A stretch of DNA of 64,000 nucleotides from Saccharomonospora xinjiangensis XJ-54 (GCF_000258175.1 NZ_JH636049.1:4131482-4195481), one strand, 5' to 3'. Counted from the first letter of the stretch, positions 51,339 through 60,696 are shown. The notes: a model not told the origin generated them from the sequence alone. Translations and numbers: made by a program.

Positions 51339-52883
51339 ATGGTCACACTGGATCGGCTCATCAACGTTCTCGGCGGGTACGGTGTGCGCCCGCTGGCTGT
51401 CGGCCTGTCGCGGTCGGCCGAGCTGCACAGCGTGATCGTGCACGACCCCGCAGACAGTGCGACGCCGGTGGGTGATGCCGTGCTCGCCGTGGGTGTGCGC
51501 GAGCTGCGGCGCGCGGTGGACCTGGCCGTCAGCGCGAAGGCCACCGTGGTGCTCGTGCATGACCCGGCCGATCGCCCCGGCTCTCCCGCTGCTCGCGAGG
51601 CCGCGGAGGTGGCCACCCGCAACGGCGTCGCGGTGCTGCTCGTGGACGCGGGCGTGTCGTGGAGCCAGGTCTGCGGCGTCGTCTACGGGCTCGTGCTGGA
51701 GGGCAGGGAGACGGAGTCCGGTCGCGGGCCGAGTGATCTGTTCGCGCTGGCCGACGCCATCGCCACCACGGTGGGTGGCCAGGTGACGGTCGAAGACCGG
51801 ATGTCGCGGGTGGTCGCCTACTCCTCGCTCCAGCAGGACGCCGACCCGGCGCGCCTCGACACCATCCTCGGCAGGAGGGTGTCCGAGCCCGTCCGCCGCC
51901 TCTTCGAGGAGCGAGGTGTGTTCCGGCATCTGGGGACCTCGCCTGAACCGCTGTTCGTGGCGCCGTCGCCGGAGCACGGGTTGCGGGGACGCATGGTCGC
52001 TGGCGTGCGCGCGGGAAGGGAACTGCTCGGATCGGTGTGGGTGACGTGCGACGAACCGCTGAAGGGACAGCGGTTGCGCGGTCTCACGGATGGCGCGGGG
52101 GCTGTGGCGCTGCACCTGCTGCGTTCGCGGGTGAGTTCCGATCTGGAGCGGCAGGTGGAGTCGGAACTCGTCATCCAACTGCTGGAGGGCACGCCGGACG
52201 CGGCGTCGCTGTGCGGCAAGCTCGGCCTGCCGCCCGACACCTTCCGGGTCGTGGCCATCCAGGCACATGCCGACGACGAGCGGCATGCCGCCGTGCTGCT
52301 CGCCTACGACAGGGCGACCACAGGGTTCGGCTGGTCGAGGGCGGGCCGTAGCACACTGTTCGGCAACACCGTCTACACGGTGCTGCCGTGCGGCGAAGAT
52401 CCCGCTCCTGCCAGGGCGTGGGTGGCTGAACTGCAACGAGAACTGCCCGGCCATGTGCGGGTCGCGGCAGGCATCGGGGGCGTGTGCGACGTGACCCAGT
52501 TGCCCGCGGGAAAGCAGGAGGCCGACGAATGTCTCGCCCTGCATGTCACCCGGCAGGGCACCGTGCCCGTTGACTACGACGAGGCGTGGTCGGAGATCCT
52601 GCTTCAGCGGCTGCGCACGGCCGCCAGGGCGGGACGGCAGCCGCGGCGAGGGCCGATCGCGGAACTCGCCAGGCACGACGCCGCGCACCACACCCGCTAC
52701 GTGCCGACGTTGCGCGCGTGGCTGGAGGCGCAGGGGGATCTCGGCGCGGCGTCGGCGGCGCTGGACGTGCATCCCAACACGGTGCGCTACCGCATGCGGA
52801 GGATGAGCGAGCTGGTCAGGTTGGAACTCGACGACCCGAAGACCCGCCTCGCGCTGGTGATCGCGCTGGCCGTCGCGGAGTGA
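51339..52883 (+). CDS. PucR-family transcriptional regulator
   Basis: A 514-aa regulator with an N-terminal PucR-type sensor domain, a GGDEF-like (CdaR) middle part and a C-terminal PucR HTH (DLGAASAALDVHPNTVRYRMRRMSEL). PucR proteins activate nitrogen or purine catabolic genes in response to metabolites. It is divergent from the FAD oxidoreductase with a 136-base gap. Confidence 0.88.
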   Translation: MVTLDRLINVLGGYGVRPLAVGLSRSAELHSVIVHDPADSATPVGDAVLAVGVRELRRAVDLAVSAKATVVLVHDPADRPGSPAAREAAEVATRNGVAVLLVDAGVSWSQVCGVVYGLVLEGRETESGRGPSDLFALADAIATTVGGQVTVEDRMSRVVAYSSLQQDADPARLDTILGRRVSEPVRRLFEERGVFRHLGTSPEPLFVAPSPEHGLRGRMVAGVRAGRELLGSVWVTCDEPLKGQRLRGLTDGAGAVALHLLRSRVSSDLERQVESELVIQLLEGTPDAASLCGKLGLPPDTFRVVAIQAHADDERHAAVLLAYDRATTGFGWSRAGRSTLFGNTVYTVLPCGEDPAPARAWVAELQRELPGHVRVAAGIGGVCDVTQLPAGKQEADECLALHVTRQGTVPVDYDEAWSEILLQRLRTAARAGRQPRRGPIAELARHDAAHHTRYVPTLRAWLEAQGDLGAASAALDVHPNTVRYRMRRMSELVRLELDDPKTRLALVIALAVAE

Positions 52884-53068
52884 CCCGGTGATGCGGTCGT
52901 GTCCGCCGGGCGAGGCCGGCGTCAGCGCACGAGGCCCGCTGCCGGGACGGTCGCGAGACCGGATTCGCCGACCACCCCCGCACGGCGCCGCACTCCGGTG
53001 ACAGGAGGGTGCCGTGCGAGCGGGGGCGGAACGAGACGTGGCGTGGTGAGCGCGGGCGAGGCCGGGCG

Positions 53069-53404
53069 TCAGTGCAGGGCCACTGTCAGCAGCAGCGTCG
53101 CGTCGGTCAGCGCGTAGACCGAGTGCCGCTCCGGAGGCAGTGACGCGAGGTCGCCCTCGGCGAGTTCCCATTGCCTGCTCGGCGTGCGCAGCAGCACGTC
53201 CCCGCCGAGCACGTGCAGTGTCCCGGCCGAGGGCGAATCGTGTTCGGCCAGTTCCGTGCCGGTGAGCATCGCGATCAGTGTGCAGCGCAGGGAGTTGCCG
53301 GAGACGAGCGTGCGCGCGGTGCGGCGTGCCTGATGGCCCTGTGCCTCGTCGAGTAGTTCGGCGGCAAGGGCATCGACGGCTGTCACGGTGGGGTGCTGGC
53401 TCAA
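53069..53404 (-). CDS. Cupin-like small protein
   Basis: A 111-aa single-domain cupin-like protein (TELAEHDSPSAGTLHVLGGDVLL, then WELAEGDLASLPPERHSVYAL). The TTG at 53404 with GGGAGG upstream is the best start; the longer frame reads into non-coding sequence. Two of the usual cupin metal His positions can be picked out, so metal binding is possible. Confidence 0.72.
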   Translation of the reverse strand: MSQHPTVTAVDALAAELLDEAQGHQARRTARTLVSGNSLRCTLIAMLTGTELAEHDSPSAGTLHVLGGDVLLRTPSRQWELAEGDLASLPPERHSVYALTDATLLLTVALH

Positions 53405-53574
53405 CGTGTCCTCCCGCGGGTGGGCCGGTGTGCTCGTCTGCTGCTCGTCATCGTGCTGTCCCGTGCGGCCTCCCGCCACTCGCGGACGCGCCGAGTTTCC
53501 TGGGGACGAAAGCCCCTTCCCGTGGACGTCGCCCTCGGTGACAGTCGAGGAAGGAGGCAGGAGAGGCGATCGAC

Positions 53575-53844
53575 ATGGAACACACGGCGACGTGGACGAT
53601 GAACATCGTCATCGAGGAACACGACGGCCAGACCCGCGCCGAGGCGGTGTTGCACAAGGGCGACGGCACCACCCACACCGGAACCGGCCTTGCCAGGCGA
53701 AACCCGATCGACGCCGACGTCCCCGTGATCGGGGACGAACTCGCGGTGGCGAGGGCGCTGGCGGATCTGTCGCACCAACTGCTGGAGGCCACGGCGACCG
53801 ACATCGAGTCGGTGACGCACCAACCGGCACATCTGGTGCGCTGA
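53575..53844 (+). CDS. DUF1876 protein
   Basis: An 89-aa protein with MNIVIEEHDGQTRAEAVL, TGTGLARRNPID, PVIGDELAVARALADLSHQLLEAT, the hallmark of DUF1876 (double-stranded-RNA-binding-like fold). In mycobacteria members are in the dormancy/hypoxia group. GGAAGGAGG precedes the ATG. Confidence 0.88.
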   Translation: MEHTATWTMNIVIEEHDGQTRAEAVLHKGDGTTHTGTGLARRNPIDADVPVIGDELAVARALADLSHQLLEATATDIESVTHQPAHLVR

Positions 53845-53867
53845 GCGGACACCGGACCGCACGCCTG

Positions 53868-53909
53868 CGTGCGCAGGGTGCCAACACGTGTGCACGAAGT
53901 GCGGACACG
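53868..53909. repeat. 21-bp tandem repeat, two units (reverse orientation)
   Basis: Two consecutive units at 53868-53888 and 53889-53909 are the reverse complement form of the family (for the second, CGTGTCCGCACTTCGTGCAC plus A). They lie between the DUF1876 gene and the histidine kinase. Confidence 0.7.
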
Positions 53910-53953
53910 AGACGACGCGGTTCGTGACTGGCCGGGCGAGGTGCGTGACCAGC

Positions 53954-53978
53954 GGTTGACGCTCGTCGGCCCGGGTAC
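53954..53978 (+). promoter_or_regulatory. Stress-sigma-type promoter, probably leaderless
   Basis: GGTT, 15 bases, then GGGTAC fits GNNT-N(14-16)-GGGTAY. The -10 ends nine bases before the ATG of the kinase, so transcription would begin at or next to the start codon, consistent with the absence of a ribosome site. Confidence 0.5.
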
Positions 53979-53987
53979 ACGGCCGTT

Positions 53988-55706
53988 ATGCCTAGCAGTG
54001 CCGAAACGGGAGGCCGGGAGCAGGGCACATTGCGGTCCACTCCGGCCACCCGGCAGTTGGCCGGGCTCAAACTCGACGAACTCCTCGCCGGTGTGCAGGC
54101 TCGGCTCACCGAGATCTCTCGCACGAGCGACCGGCTCCAGTCGTTGCTCGACGCGGTGCTGGCGGTCAGCGCGCAACTCGAATTCGACACCACACTGCGG
54201 CGCACGGTCAGGGCCGCGCTCGATCTGGTGGAGGCTCGCAGCGGGGTGCTGACGGTGGTCAACCCCGAGGGCGGTCCTCCTGAACGGGTCGCCATGACCC
54301 TGGACTCCGACTCCGAGTCCGGCTCCGGCTCCGGCGAGAGCGACTCCGGCACCGAAGGCGGCGACGCGGCGGGCACCGTCGTGGACGTGCCGCGAGCCCG
54401 TGCTCCCGAATCGCGGACGGCGCTCGCCGTGCCCGTACGGGTGCGGGAGGAGACCGTCGGCACCCTCTACGTCCGCGACCGGCGTGGCGGTGGGGAGTTC
54501 AGCGCCGACGACGAGATCGTGTTGCGGTCGCTCGCGGTGTCGGCCGGAGCCGCGGTCGAGAATGCCCGGCTCTTCGAACAGACCCGCGTGCGGGGCCGAT
54601 GGCTGGAGGCCGTGGCGGCGGTGAACTCGGAACTGCTCGCAGGTGCCTCGCCCGCCAGGTCACTGCAACGGCTCGCGGACGTGGCAGCGGAGTTGTCGGG
54701 GTCCCTGGCGACGGTGGTGTTACTCGACGAGGGCGGTGCGCTGGCGGTGGGGGCCGTGTCCGGGCCGGTGTCCGGGCTCTCGGTGGGGGAGGTGATCTCC
54801 GCCTCGGGTGTGCTCACCGATGTGCTGCGCACGGTGGAGCCCACCGTTCTCGACGAACTCAGCCGCGCGGACACGCCACTGCCTTCCGCGTTCGCCGAGG
54901 AGTTCGGGCCCGCTGTGGTGGCGCCATTGCGCAGTGCGGAAGGCGTCAAGGGGGTGCTGCTGGCACTGCGGGAGCGCGGCGCCTCCGGTTTCTCGCGGCC
55001 CGAGATGTCACTTGTGAGTTCGTTCGCCGCGCAGGCCACGCTGGCGTTGCGCTTCGCGGACAAGCAGGAGGGCGAACGCGCCATCGCGTTGCTCGCCGAC
55101 CGCGACCGCATCGCGCAGGACCTGCACGATCACGTCATCCAGCGCCTCTTCGCCGTGGGCATGAGCCTGCAGGGAGTGGTGGGGGACGTGGGCGACGCCT
55201 ACGCGGCCGGCCGCATCCGCGACGCGGTGCGCAGGCTCGACCAGACGGTGCGCGAGATCCGCACCTCCATCTTCAACCTGCATTCGCTGGGCACCTCGGC
55301 GAGCAACAGCCTCCGCCGCAGGCTCCTCGACATCGCGTCCTCTCCGCCGGACGGTTCTCCCGCTCCGTCGATCCGCATCGGGGGAGCCGTTGACACGCTC
55401 GTGCCCGAACCGCTCGGCCGTGACATCGAGTGTGTCGTCAGGGAGGGCATCGCGCGGCTCACGCGGCGAAGGACCGGCCACGGCGGCATTCCGGAGATCG
55501 TTCTGGACATCGACGTCGGCGACACGGTGACCGTCGAGGTGACCGTCGGCGGCGTGACCGCGCCACCGGAAGGCGGGCCGTGGCTGGACGAGATCCGCCG
55601 CCGCGCCCGCGCCCACGGCGGCGAAGCGGACGTGCACAGCGCACGCGGCGCCGTCCGGTTGATCTGGGCCGTGCCCTTGCCGGAGGTCGCCACCACATCG
55701 CCGTAG
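53988..55706 (+). CDS. GAF-domain sensor kinase with degenerate ATPase domain
   Basis: A 572-aa DevS/DosS-like protein: an N-terminal helical segment, two GAF domains (about 55-195 and 205-360), and an H box IAQDLHDHVIQRLFAVGMSLQG with His380. The first GAF carries an acidic Ser/Glu insertion near residue 105-125. The ATPase part is abnormal: the N box reads REGIARLTRRR with no Asn, and a GxGxGL loop is missing. It may be a phosphotransfer scaffold or a pseudokinase that pairs with another kinase. No response regulator gene is adjacent. Confidence 0.82.
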   Translation: MPSSAETGGREQGTLRSTPATRQLAGLKLDELLAGVQARLTEISRTSDRLQSLLDAVLAVSAQLEFDTTLRRTVRAALDLVEARSGVLTVVNPEGGPPERVAMTLDSDSESGSGSGESDSGTEGGDAAGTVVDVPRARAPESRTALAVPVRVREETVGTLYVRDRRGGGEFSADDEIVLRSLAVSAGAAVENARLFEQTRVRGRWLEAVAAVNSELLAGASPARSLQRLADVAAELSGSLATVVLLDEGGALAVGAVSGPVSGLSVGEVISASGVLTDVLRTVEPTVLDELSRADTPLPSAFAEEFGPAVVAPLRSAEGVKGVLLALRERGASGFSRPEMSLVSSFAAQATLALRFADKQEGERAIALLADRDRIAQDLHDHVIQRLFAVGMSLQGVVGDVGDAYAAGRIRDAVRRLDQTVREIRTSIFNLHSLGTSASNSLRRRLLDIASSPPDGSPAPSIRIGGAVDTLVPEPLGRDIECVVREGIARLTRRRTGHGGIPEIVLDIDVGDTVTVEVTVGGVTAPPEGGPWLDEIRRRARAHGGEADVHSARGAVRLIWAVPLPEVATTSP

Positions 55707-55789
55707 CCGCTCGAAAGGACCTTCGGCCCTTCAGGACACCAAGGACTCGGGCGACGCTGCCCTAATCAAACAGTCGGGGGAGGACAGCC

Positions 55790-56095
55790 ATGATGACAGC
55801 CGACGCAGGGGATCTCGCGGAGCGGGTGGCTCAGCAGCTGGCGGCCGTGGTCATCGCCGCGCTGCGGCCCGACACCACGACACCCGAAGCGGGGCCCGAC
55901 CCCGGTGTGATCGGCGCGGCCGTCGATCGGCTCGGGTTCGAACTCGGGTCGCTGCTGCGCCAGCTCGAACCCCGGCCCGTCCGCCCCGACGACACGCTGC
56001 CGGACGTGACGAAGGCCGACAGCGCTGTGGCCAGGGCGGCGAAGCTGGCAGGCCAGATCATGTTGTCCGGCACTCACGACCGCGATGTGATCTGA
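55790..56095 (+). CDS. Small hypothetical protein
   Basis: A 101-aa soluble, mainly helical protein starting at tandem ATG codons. Two helical segments (LAERVAQQLAAVVIAAL and VDRLGFELGSLLRQL) flank a Pro/Asp-rich stretch. No family is recognised. It follows the kinase gene by 83 bases. Confidence 0.55.
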   Translation: MMTADAGDLAERVAQQLAAVVIAALRPDTTTPEAGPDPGVIGAAVDRLGFELGSLLRQLEPRPVRPDDTLPDVTKADSAVARAAKLAGQIMLSGTHDRDVI

Positions 56096-56111
56096 CCCGG
56101 TGTCTCCGCCG

Positions 56112-57005
56112 TCATCGGCGGTGCCGGTCGGCGAGGAACTCCAGCACGGGCGCGCTCACCACAGGCACGTGGGTGGGGAGGTGGCCCTTGCCGGGCAGGA
56201 GCACGAGTTCGCAGTCCGGGATCGTGGAGGCAGTGTGCTCGTACTGCGACCGGTCGAAGTAGCCGTCGTGGTCGCCTGCCACCAGCAGTGTGGGCGCCGT
56301 GATGTCACCGAGCCGCCCTTCCACGTCGGCGACGTCCTCGGCCTCCAGCGTGGCGACCATGTCGTCGTCGCCCCGGCCTGACGGCACCGGGCCGAGAACG
56401 AAGCCCAGCGCCCCGAGAAGCGAGCGGGAACGCGGGGTGGATCCCAGCGGCACGAACATCGCGCAGCTTGAGATCCGGGTCCTCCCGCAGCGGGCGGATT
56501 CGGCCGTCACCCGCTGTGCCGCTCTGCCGAGGGGGGAAAGGCGGTGGGCGGCCGAGACGATCACCAACCGGCGCACGAGATCCGGGTGCTCGGCGGCCAG
56601 CCACAGCGCCACCGACCCTCCCGTGGAAAGACCGAGAACGTCCACGGGGGGATCGAGCCGGTCTGCGACGAACGCGGCGTAGTCGCGGGCAAGGCCGGAC
56701 AACGTGACCCCGTCGCCGATACCGGTCCTGCGGTTGACCCACCACACCTCGCGCTCGCGGGTGTAGGGCGCGATCTGGGACAGCTGGAACACCCTGTCGG
56801 TGCCCGTCGGCAGCCGGTGTGTCGTGGTGAGGCCGGGCAGGTAGAGCAGCGGTTCACCCGATCCCGACACCAGGTATGGCAGCGTTCCTGTGCTCCCCGT
56901 CCTCGATGTCGTCGAGGACGTCGCTGCGATGATCGGCTCCCACTGCCCTTGATCGTGGACCGGTGGAAACCCCAGTGCGGTCCGCAGTCTCGTGAGCCCA
57001 CTCAT
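56112..57005 (-). CDS. Alpha/beta hydrolase
   Basis: A 297-aa alpha/beta hydrolase. The nucleophile elbow is GLSTGGSVAL, the acid is probably in LLVAGDHDGYFD and the His in LLPGKGHLPTH. The first 35 residues before LPYLVSGSGEPLLYLPGL are atypical, so a start downstream of 57005 is possible. The substrate is unknown. Confidence 0.8.
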   Translation of the reverse strand: MSGLTRLRTALGFPPVHDQGQWEPIIAATSSTTSRTGSTGTLPYLVSGSGEPLLYLPGLTTTHRLPTGTDRVFQLSQIAPYTREREVWWVNRRTGIGDGVTLSGLARDYAAFVADRLDPPVDVLGLSTGGSVALWLAAEHPDLVRRLVIVSAAHRLSPLGRAAQRVTAESARCGRTRISSCAMFVPLGSTPRSRSLLGALGFVLGPVPSGRGDDDMVATLEAEDVADVEGRLGDITAPTLLVAGDHDGYFDRSQYEHTASTIPDCELVLLPGKGHLPTHVPVVSAPVLEFLADRHRR

Positions 57006-57320
57006 GAGCCCACAGTGGGACGAGTCTCGTCGGCCGGGCAGAGCCCAAAGCCCCGTCGTGGGACCCCGGACCGGTGAAGGTGTGGGCCGGAAATTCCACT
57101 ATGGACTCAGCAGGTTCCCTGGAGGGCGCGGCTTCTGCCACCGTTGTACCGCGCGGGCCGTCGAGTTCCCTTCGGTGCGTCAGGACTGCGAGCACCGGAC
57201 ACCCGGCCGACGATGGAGCGGGCATCCGGCGGCGCGAGGGCGCTGGGTGTCAGCCTCCTCACAACCGAGGAGGGACTTTCGGACCACGTTTCTCCGGCCG
57301 CGAGCTGTTTAGGTGGTGAC
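57006..57320. other. Divergent intergenic region
   Basis: 315 bases between the hydrolase and MEDS-STAS genes. Several open frames cross it but none shows a convincing ribosome site or protein character. It presumably contains both promoters; no clear boxes were found. Confidence 0.5.
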
Positions 57321-58184
57321 ATGCGCTGGACGAGCACACTCGCCACACCCGGGTGGGTGGGGCAGGGCTGGCACGATCACGCCTGCTGGTTCCACACGGG
57401 CAGGCAGAGCTGGTGCGATGTGCTCGTGCCGTTCTTCACCGAAGCGATTCTGCGTGGGGAGGCCATGCTCTACGTCTCGGACAAGAGTGTGGAAGAGCTG
57501 ACCGAGGACCTGGAAACGCTGCCGGGACGTGACGCGCTGCTGCTGACGGGCCAGCTTCGGTTCCTGCCGGTGGAGCCGGTCAGGGGCATGACGGGTGGCC
57601 AGGCCGTCGCCGACCAGCTCGGCACCCTCCGCAGCGCCGCCGCCGATGCCGTCGAAGCGGGCTACGCGCGTGTTCGTATCGCCGCCGATTCCGCGCACCC
57701 CGTCCAGGGCAGGGCCGACGCCGTCCGGTTCGTGCATTCCGAGCTGCTGATCGACGAAGTCGTCGCTCGGACGCCGGTGGCGCTGCTGTGCGGTTACGAC
57801 GGCCGCTACCTCGACCGGCGCGCGGCGGCGGCGCTCGCTTTCGTGCATCCGGTGCGCCAGCACGCGGCGTTCGGGGCGGGCTCCGGCCTATACGCCGAAC
57901 CCGATGCCACCGACTTTTGGCACGTCTACGGTGAACTCGATCTCGCCTCGCGCGACGTGTTCGAGATCGCGCTCGACGCGCTCCCCGTGCACGGCGACGT
58001 GCATATGAAGCTGCACGAGCTCGCCTTCATCGATGTGGGCGGTGTGCACGCCCTCGCCGACTTCGCCGAGCGCATCTCACCGCGCAGGCTGGTACTGCAC
58101 GATCCGCCGACCGCCCTCCGGCGCATCGTCGAACTCTCGCGCGCCGATTTTCCGGCGATGCGCAGGGTCGTCGCGGAGGTCTGA
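57321..58184 (+). CDS. MEDS-STAS protein (anti-sigma pathway)
   Basis: A 287-aa protein. Residues 1-170 match the MEDS/DcmR sensory domain (QGWHDHACWFHTGR, then FFTEAILRGEAMLYVSD). The C-terminal STAS-like domain (FWHVYGELDLASRDVFEIAL, ELAFIDVGGVHALADFAER) resembles anti-anti-sigma proteins, though the usual phospho-Ser position before the helix reads VGG. It could modulate a stress sigma factor such as the one inferred from the promoters. Confidence 0.8.
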   Translation: MRWTSTLATPGWVGQGWHDHACWFHTGRQSWCDVLVPFFTEAILRGEAMLYVSDKSVEELTEDLETLPGRDALLLTGQLRFLPVEPVRGMTGGQAVADQLGTLRSAAADAVEAGYARVRIAADSAHPVQGRADAVRFVHSELLIDEVVARTPVALLCGYDGRYLDRRAAAALAFVHPVRQHAAFGAGSGLYAEPDATDFWHVYGELDLASRDVFEIALDALPVHGDVHMKLHELAFIDVGGVHALADFAERISPRRLVLHDPPTALRRIVELSRADFPAMRRVVAEV

Positions 58185-58202
58185 CGGCGTTCACCTCCAC
58201 GT

Positions 58203-58658
58203 TCACGTCTGCGCGGCAGCGTCCCGGATCACCCCGATGTCGAGCTTGCGCATCGGCATCATCGCCTGGCGTGCGCGTTCGGCACGGGCCGGGTCGGGAT
58301 CGGTGAGCAGTGCGGGCAGCTCCTCCGGCACGATCTGCCACGTCAAACCGTAGGCATCGGTAAGCCAACCGCAGCTCAGTTCTGTGCCGCCGTCGCTCAG
58401 AGCGGCCCACAAGCGATCGACCTCGGACTGATCGGGGCAGGGCACATAGATCGACACAGCGGGGGACAGCGTGTAGGTGGGCCCGCCGTTCAGCGCGAGG
58501 AAGCGCTGTCCGCGAAGCGTGAACTCGACGACCAGAGCCGAGCCGTCCGCTCCGTGCGAGACGTCACCGACGCTCAGGTCGGGGAACACCGTGTTGTAGA
58601 ACCGCACGGCGTTGTCCGCATCGGTGGGGAACCACAGGCAGGTCGCGGTGTGTTTCAC
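58203..58658 (-). CDS. VOC/PhnB-like protein
   Basis: A 151-aa protein of the 3-demethylubiquinone-9 methyltransferase-like (PhnB) VOC group. HTATCLWFPTDADNAVRFYNTVF, then FLALNGGPTYTLSPAVSIYV and CGWLTDAYGLTWQIVP are typical. The GTG at 58658 has GGAAGG upstream; the frame continues far beyond but is antisense to another gene. Enzymatic activity is not established for this group. Confidence 0.85.
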   Translation of the reverse strand: MKHTATCLWFPTDADNAVRFYNTVFPDLSVGDVSHGADGSALVVEFTLRGQRFLALNGGPTYTLSPAVSIYVPCPDQSEVDRLWAALSDGGTELSCGWLTDAYGLTWQIVPEELPALLTDPDPARAERARQAMMPMRKLDIGVIRDAAAQT

Positions 58659-58823
58659 GGTCGCTGGCCTTCCGGTAGGACGACGCCGACGTCTTCGGCT
58701 CAGCTGTGGCGTACCCGGGACGGCGGCGGGCCACGCTGATCGCGCACCGGGAGTGCGTGCACTGCGTATGGACGCTGCGGTCACCAAGGCGTGTGCTGAG
58801 GGGAGCACCGAAGGGAGACGCAC

Positions 58824-59948
58824 ATGAGCACGAATCCAACGACTTCGCCCACCCGGATCGAGTCCGAGGCGAATGTCGATGCCGAGCGCCTTGAGGAACT
58901 CGTCCACCAGGTGGTCGGCGACGTGGGAGCCGCCATGACCGTGCCTCTCGCGCTGATCGGCGACAGGCTGGGCCTGTTCACGGAGCTCGCGAAGGGCGGT
59001 TCGATGAACGCGGAGCAGCTCGCCGAGCGGACGGGACTGGTCGAACGCTACGTGCGGGAGTGGCTGCTCGCCATGGCCACCGCGGGCTACGTCACCTACG
59101 ACACCGGCTCGGACGGCTCGCCCGACCCCGCGCTGGCGCGGTACCGCATGTCGCCGGAACAGGCGGAGGCGTTCACTGATCCGGACAGCCCCGCATACGT
59201 GGCAGGCGCGTTCCAGAACCTCACCGCGGCGACCCGCATCATCGACCGGCTGACGGAGGCGTTCCGCACGGGGCAGGGTGTCGGCTGGCACGAGCACCAC
59301 GAGGACCTCTTCCTCGGCACGGAGCGGTTCTTCCGGCCGAGCTACCTCGCCAACCTGACCTCGACGTGGATTCCGGCGTTGCCGGGCATCGAGGACAAGC
59401 TGAGAACGGGAGCGCGCGTCGCGGACGTGGGCTGCGGCCTCGGTGCTTCGACGATCATCATGGCGACGGAGTACCCGAAGAGCACCTTCGTGGGCATCGA
59501 CTACCACGCGCCGTCGATCGTGCTGGCACAGCACAGGGCGGCCGACGCGGGTGTGACCGACCGGGTCACGTTCCGCACAGCGGGCGCCGCCGACCTGGAC
59601 GGCACCTTCGACCTCATCACCTTCTTCGACTGCCTGCACGACATGCCGGACCCGCTCGCGGCGTTGCGGGCCGCGCGCTCGGCACTCGCCGAGGACGGCG
59701 CCGTGATGCTGGTGGAGCCCATGAGCTGGGACAGCGTCGAGGAGACGCTGAACCCGCTGGGACGGTTGCTGGCGGGCGCGTCGGTGTGGATCTGCCTGCC
59801 GAGCGGATTGTCGGACGAACCCGCCTACGGTCTCGGAAACCAGGCCGGACCGGCGAGGACGTGCGCGCTCGGTCGTGAAGCGGGGTTCGGCATCGCCCGC
59901 GAGGCGGTGGCCACGGATTTCAACCGCGTGTACGAGTTGCGGCTGTGA
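58824..59948 (+). CDS. SAM-dependent methyltransferase
   Basis: A 374-aa methyltransferase with an N-terminal winged-helix dimerisation region (about 35-95) and a Rossmann domain with ADVGCGLGASTIIMA, FVGIDYHAPSI and DLITFFDCLHDMPDP. The layout resembles Mycobacterium Rv2258c-type enzymes acting on small molecules. It is divergent from the VOC gene; AGTGC-GT-GCACT at 58752-58763 in the gap may be an operator. Confidence 0.85.
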   Translation: MSTNPTTSPTRIESEANVDAERLEELVHQVVGDVGAAMTVPLALIGDRLGLFTELAKGGSMNAEQLAERTGLVERYVREWLLAMATAGYVTYDTGSDGSPDPALARYRMSPEQAEAFTDPDSPAYVAGAFQNLTAATRIIDRLTEAFRTGQGVGWHEHHEDLFLGTERFFRPSYLANLTSTWIPALPGIEDKLRTGARVADVGCGLGASTIIMATEYPKSTFVGIDYHAPSIVLAQHRAADAGVTDRVTFRTAGAADLDGTFDLITFFDCLHDMPDPLAALRAARSALAEDGAVMLVEPMSWDSVEETLNPLGRLLAGASVWICLPSGLSDEPAYGLGNQAGPARTCALGREAGFGIAREAVATDFNRVYELRL

Positions 59949-59980
59949 CGCGGACGGGTGCGCGGTGGGGTGGGTGGCGG

Positions 59981-60592
59981 TCATTCAAGAGCACGGGCGA
60001 CCGCCTCGGCCCTGCCGCCGACTCGCAGTTTGCGGTAGATGTGTTCGAGGTGTTTCGCCACGGTGCGCGGGCTGAGCGCGAGTTCGTGGCCGATCGCGAC
60101 GTTGGTTCGCCCGAGGGCGACCAGGCGGACGATTTCCTGTTCGCGCAGGGTCAACGTGCCGTCCCGGAGGTCAGGGGTGACGAGGCGGCCGGAGTGCAGC
60201 CGTCGCAGTACCGATGCGAGCGGTTCCCCCAGCAGCTCGCACACGTGCTGCTCGACATCGGTGAAGGGATGTGCGCGGCGCGCGAAGACCATGGTCACGC
60301 GAAAACCGGGGAACGGCTCGACGGGCAGTGTCGCGAGGTGCGCCCGCAAGCCGTGGCCCTGGCAGGCGCCCTCGGCGGAGTCGTCGGCGCCGACGGAACA
60401 CGGCCGGTGGAACTCGACCCGGCTGACCTTGCCGGTGCGGAGGTCCTCGGCCTGATAGACGACCGAATCGGCCGCCAGGAGGTCGCACAGCATCGCAAGA
60501 CACGACTCGGGAAACCGATCGGGGTCTCCCTCTGCCGCGAGGGTGTCCACAACGGACACAAGCTGGCGAACGGTATGCAGTGGGAGATACAT
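59981..60592 (-). CDS. LuxR-type HTH regulator
   Basis: A 203-aa regulator. The N-terminal 130 residues may be a GAF-like sensor (DLLAADSVVYQAEDL). The C-terminal HTH reads LTLREQEIVRLVALGRTNVAIGHELALSPRTVAKHLEHIYRKLRV. The ATG at 60592 has AGGCAG upstream. It lacks a receiver domain, so it is probably ligand controlled. It is divergent from the DUF1059 gene. Confidence 0.85.
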   Translation of the reverse strand: MYLPLHTVRQLVSVVDTLAAEGDPDRFPESCLAMLCDLLAADSVVYQAEDLRTGKVSRVEFHRPCSVGADDSAEGACQGHGLRAHLATLPVEPFPGFRVTMVFARRAHPFTDVEQHVCELLGEPLASVLRRLHSGRLVTPDLRDGTLTLREQEIVRLVALGRTNVAIGHELALSPRTVAKHLEHIYRKLRVGGRAEAVARALE

Positions 60593-60696
60593 GAGCTGCC
60601 TGGGAAGGGAGCGTGGCGCGCTTTCGACGGTGCGCCGTGACTGGCGGAAAGTCAAGCGGCGCCGACGATGCGAGAGATCGGAAGTGGGAGACGACG

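Noticed and set aside
52908..53069. Direct repeat GGGCGAGGCCGG(G)CGTCAG flanking the PucR-cupin gap
   Set aside because: Only two imperfect copies of about 18 bp in GC-rich sequence; one copy touches the cupin stop codon. Too weak to call a mobile or regulatory element.
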